Below, one piece after another: positions 60,806 through 64,000 of a stretch of 64,000 nt of DNA (position 1 is its first letter; the number at the start of each line of letters is the position of its first letter). The translations under genes and the position numbers were made by a program. Source of the DNA: Absidia repens (lineage: Eukaryota; Mucoromycota; Mucoromycetes; Mucorales; Cunninghamellaceae); the NCBI GenBank assembly GCA_002105175.1, contig MCGE01000023.1, forward strand, positions 186,001-250,000. Direction: 5' to 3'. The notes beneath the pieces are model-generated. The model ran no database searches, was not told where the DNA came from, and worked only from the letters and a program-made list of their open reading frames with translations.

Positions 60806-61619
60806 TCGATAGTTTGTTTTTTTTTACTATACATTTTATTATTTATGAATACATGTTACATTAGTTTATACTTACCCCACAATATTTATTATTCTTACCT
60901 ATTTATTTATCCCACCACCTCTTTTTTATTTGTCACCATTAGTTAGGATATATTTTGTTTTACTCTTCCATACAACTCTTAATAAAAATAAACATTATAT
61001 TTCATCCTTTTACTCTGTTTGAACACGAATCGTCCACTATCTGTCTTTTTTTTTTTTGGATGGGGTAGGTGATTTACATGGAGCAAAACTGGGAGAAAAA
61101 AGATTTCGCGCGGAATTTCTCACACTTCCAAAAGAAATGATCTACTGACTGTACGTACAGTACTGGGTAACATGGGGGTCGTTGTTCAAAAGTGGTTTGA
61201 TGGACAAGCCCCGTAACTTTGTACCTTAGTAGACAGATCCATAGGAACCATTTGCTTCAGTTTGAGGCTTCTTTTTTTTTAATTTTTAATATATAACATG
61301 CAAAAAAAAAATATAGGAAAAAAAAAATAACAGCCTAGATATATATAATATGCTTCGTTCAGTAGGAGGAAGAGGTTACACTGGAAACAGAGCTTAGATT
61401 GATGAATACAAATCGTTGAGCGGGGAATAAGACCATGTTTCATAACCTAGAACAATTAACCAGTCACTATCCGTTGGAGGTGATGGAAATACTCATAGAT
61501 AAGCGATAAAAGAATACAAATGCTTTATATTGGTGGATATACGTACAACACGGCCTGGGTTCAGTTATATGATTGATCGTGCAGAAATAGTCATCTTCGG
61601 TAGGAAGTGATCTAAGACT
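60806..61619. other. 3' flank of the MFS gene and spacer
   Basis: AATAAAAATAAAC at about 60981 is a likely poly(A) signal. Near 61152-61163 is GTACGTACAGTAC. No further gene. Confidence 0.4.
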
Positions 61620-62335
61620 GCCAGCTAGTTCCTGGGTCTATAAGGGTCATAGTGGGCGAAAGTAAGCGTATGGTAGAATGCTCACAAAACAGATACAATA
61701 GTGACAGTTTAACTATCTGATGGGTTAGAGTATGGTTCATAAAAAGGCATATTTTATTAAGGTACATGGATAGGTACTAAAACTAAAGGGATGGGGTTCG
61801 TTGTAGCAAGGGATGTATTGGAGGAAGCGTGAGGAAAACAAAATTGAGATTTGACGAATGTTCTACACTAAACTAAATGGCTATTATAAAATGGGAGCTA
61901 ATTTATCTTACAAGTCATGAGAAAGACCAAAGATATTGAATTACAGCAAAGATCAATAATATTCGAAAAAGGTGACGATAATAAAAGAGATCTATTGCAC
62001 AAGTCATGAAAGAGACTAATGGGACATTTTTTTATTGAAGCAAGTAAAAACTGACATATTTTATTCAGAAGTAGATATAAGCTACGACTAACTAACACTA
62101 AACCAAACTACCGAAGATTCCGGAAAGTCATATAATGGTGGAATCCTGAATCCGAAATGAAAGGTTTTCCTCATGCACGTTGTAATCACTGAGCTAAAAA
62201 CCCTGTTATACTATTCCTAACGCTAATCTAAGATCACCGTAAAGTTTGAATTGATGAAGGAAAAAAAAAAAAAAAGAAAGAGAGCGAAAAAAAAGGGAGT
62301 AAATAAAAATCCACGTGGGCGGGATTTGAAGTCCT
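61620..62335 (-). repeat. REP-A dispersed repeat, long form, minus strand
   Basis: Minus-strand order: CTTCAAATCCCGCCCACGTGG (62330-62311), CT-rich leader, GATCTTAGATTAGCGTTAGGAATAG, GGGTTTTTAGCTCAGTGATTACAACG, GAGGAAAACCTTTCATTTCGGATTC, CTGAATAAAATATGTCAG (about 62060), GTCCCATTAGTCTCTTTCATGAC, and a distal part with TTAATAAAATATGCC (about 61750). Promoter motif, CACGTG and poly(A) signals are all well kept. Confidence 0.75.
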
Positions 62336-63354
62336 TTCTGTCGCCTCTCCCAGAACTGCGATTCTTCGGTAGTTTTTTTCATTTCGATAAAAAAAATCAC
62401 AAAAGAAGGCTCCAGAAGGCCACTGTCTTGATAGATATAGCATGGTAACACATATAAGAATCAATAAATCACCACATTAACAATACAATTTTGTTTTTCC
62501 ACTGATATCGATACTGTGGGTCACAACTGTGACATTCCCCTTTTTTATATCGTAAACGACTTGGTATTGCAATTTTCCGACCCCTCATCCAAAAACAATT
62601 GCCTCGATTACCTAAGACTTTTGTTTTATAAAAATGTCTGGATTTCCGACTTCGACTCTCTAAGCTTACAATAGATTTTCGCAGTAAGGATGTTTCGATT
62701 AAGAATAGTCTTCGGGTTATAGTAATCGAGATAATATTGAATTTTGTGTAAATTATTCTTGTCGAATTAAGAAGACTGGGAAAGACTAGCAGCACCCTCA
62801 TTTTAACAGCCCAATTTCAAAAATAAAGAGTCATGCGGGATCTAAACTTTCCAATACTTACAAAGAGCAAATAAAAAAGGATCCATTAAATGCCGGTTAT
62901 TGCTGTTGTTGTTGTTGTAGAAATGTGGACTCTGATGGGATGGGACTATACACCCACCATATTTTATCTTTAGTAGGCGACTTAGATCGGGGCTTTTTTT
63001 GTGTGTGGAGTGGAACGAGAAAGTCCATGTGGTATCGACACCATCACCATTTAGCACTTTGGTGGCATTTTCAGAGCATCAGTGATTTTTATTTGGGGTT
63101 TTATGGGGGTTTTATTATCATTATTATGCTATACGTAATAAAAACAAAGAATTGATATGTACAGCATGTCTAGTTAAGCGAAAACTGTAATGATTTGTAA
63201 TAAATATTACACTGGTGACGCGACCTAGGTTCATTAATATCGAGCGATAGAGCAGCACATTCCTACATTTCATATTAAATTATCCAGGGCTGTCAACCAA
63301 TCAGTAGGAGTTTGTGGGGGTGAGGGTGAGTCAAAGTGGACAAGATGAGTGAAC
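62336..63354. other. Spacer with an unsupported open frame
   Basis: An open frame of 110 codons at 62469-62801 (-) with Arg/Lys-rich sequence starts 31 bp after a GCGGGATCTAAAC element (62833), but I see no family feature and no introns. CAA/GTT runs occur near 62900. I do not call a gene. Confidence 0.35.
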
Positions 63355-64000
63355 TAGAAAGCAGGTGCTCGATAAAGCACTCATAAAAGATCAACGATAC
63401 CGGCATTTCTCACTATAATATGGGTCATAGGATGGTTAACTAATAAAATGAATATTTATTGAGTTATATAAATAGATACTAGACTAAATACGAGAGGTTC
63501 ATTGTCACAAGAGATCTAATGGAAGTATGTAGTGGAAGCACTATGTGGGTGACTAATGGGAGTTCAGAAGAACGATCAGCTCTAATCTAATGGAACTATT
63601 GCAAAAAGGTACCTAATATACTGCAAAAAGGCTTAATGTAGAGTAAAGAGGCACTTTTATAGAAGCACAACAACGGTCTATATTAATCAAAAAGGGTAAT
63701 GATAGTAAGAAAAGGATTTATTGTACAAAACACGAGAGAGACTTATACGGGACATTTTTCATTGACTCATGTAAAATAAAATACATATTTTATTGAGATG
63801 TTGATATAAACTATGGCACGCTAACACTAAACTAAGCTAATGAAGGTTCCAAAAACCAACTAAAAGCACCCCCCGGAAATAGAATCAAAATGAAAGGGTT
63901 TCCCCATGCATCTTGTAATCCCTGAGCTGAAACCTCTTCTAAGCTAGTCATAATACAATTCTATGTCCAAAATAACCTCATAGATGTTGAATGGTGAAGA
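63355..64000 (-). repeat. REP-A dispersed repeat, long form, cut by the window end
   Basis: Distal part first: GAAAGCAGGTGCTCGATAAAGC (63357), AATATTTATTGAG (63450), GAGAGACTTATACGGGAC (63741), CATATTTTATTGAG (63784), CTAACACTAAACTAAGCTAATGAAGG, CAAAATGAAAGGGTTTCCCCATGC (63885-63909), TAATCCCTGAGCTGAAACC, and CTAGTCATAATAC. The promoter end lies beyond the window. Colinear with 49130-49800. Confidence 0.7.

Noticed and set aside
62469..62801. 110-codon basic frame on the minus strand
   Set aside because: A promoter-like element is near, but the sequence has no recognisable feature and lies between repeats.

Overview
The window is nuclear DNA of a fungus, most likely an early-diverging one of the Mucoromycota (Mucorales-like). 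The evidence is: AT-rich spacers, many short GT..AG introns (one with a TACTAAC branch site), a tRNA-Leu, protein families typical of filamentous fungi (CreA-type zinc finger, WHI2-like BTB protein, TIP41, Kre9-like wall protein, secreted subtilase), and many dispersed non-coding repeats with few transposon ORFs. The assignment to Mucorales is inference from overall style.

Layout. 0.5-2.5 kb: asparaginyl-tRNA synthetase pseudogene. 4.1-4.9 kb: CreA/Mig1-type zinc-finger gene. 5-8 kb: spacer with a dispersed repeat. 8.1-9.3 kb (-): proteasome subunit alpha5. 9.7 kb: tRNA-Leu(CAA), followed by a 2-kb array of related repeat units full of small hairpins. 13.2-18.8 kb: two ~1-kb direct repeats bracketing WHI2-like and TIP41 genes (-). 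20.4-26.3 kb (-): kinesin-6 and a Kre9-like secreted protein only 93 bp apart. 28.7-29.7 kb (-): RPL26. 30.0-31.6 kb (-): paxillin-like LIM protein, divergent from a long-chain acyl-CoA synthetase (+, 32.2-34.5 kb). 36.2-36.8 kb (-): QCR6/UQCRH hinge protein. 38.9-40.0 kb (-): RPS3. 42.0 kb (+): small coiled-coil protein. 42.7-44.8 kb (-): CCT6, whose start codon is split by an intron. 45.2-46.6 kb (-): unknown secreted protein. 48.3 kb (-): 48-residue small protein. 50.6-54.0 kb (-): secreted subtilisin-like protease. 55.3-56.5 kb (-): F-box/TPR-like/EF-hand protein. 56.8-58.0 kb (+): collapsed SMC5 pseudogene. 59.1-60.8 kb (+): MFS transporter with a one-base frameshift in an A-run. 61-64 kb: dispersed repeats.

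Most intact genes are single-copy housekeeping genes (translation, proteasome, chaperonin, respiration, cytokinesis). I rebuilt exon-intron models by hand and most close exactly: total coding length divisible by three and the length expected for the family. Two themes cut across the window. First, a dispersed repeat family here called REP-A looks like a multicopy RNA polymerase II transcription unit: promoter motif, TATA, CT-rich leader, conserved stem-loop body, AATAAA. Second, the same promoter motif (about GGCGGSATTTNAAA, either orientation) lies about 65-130 bp upstream of the start codon of several unrelated housekeeping genes.
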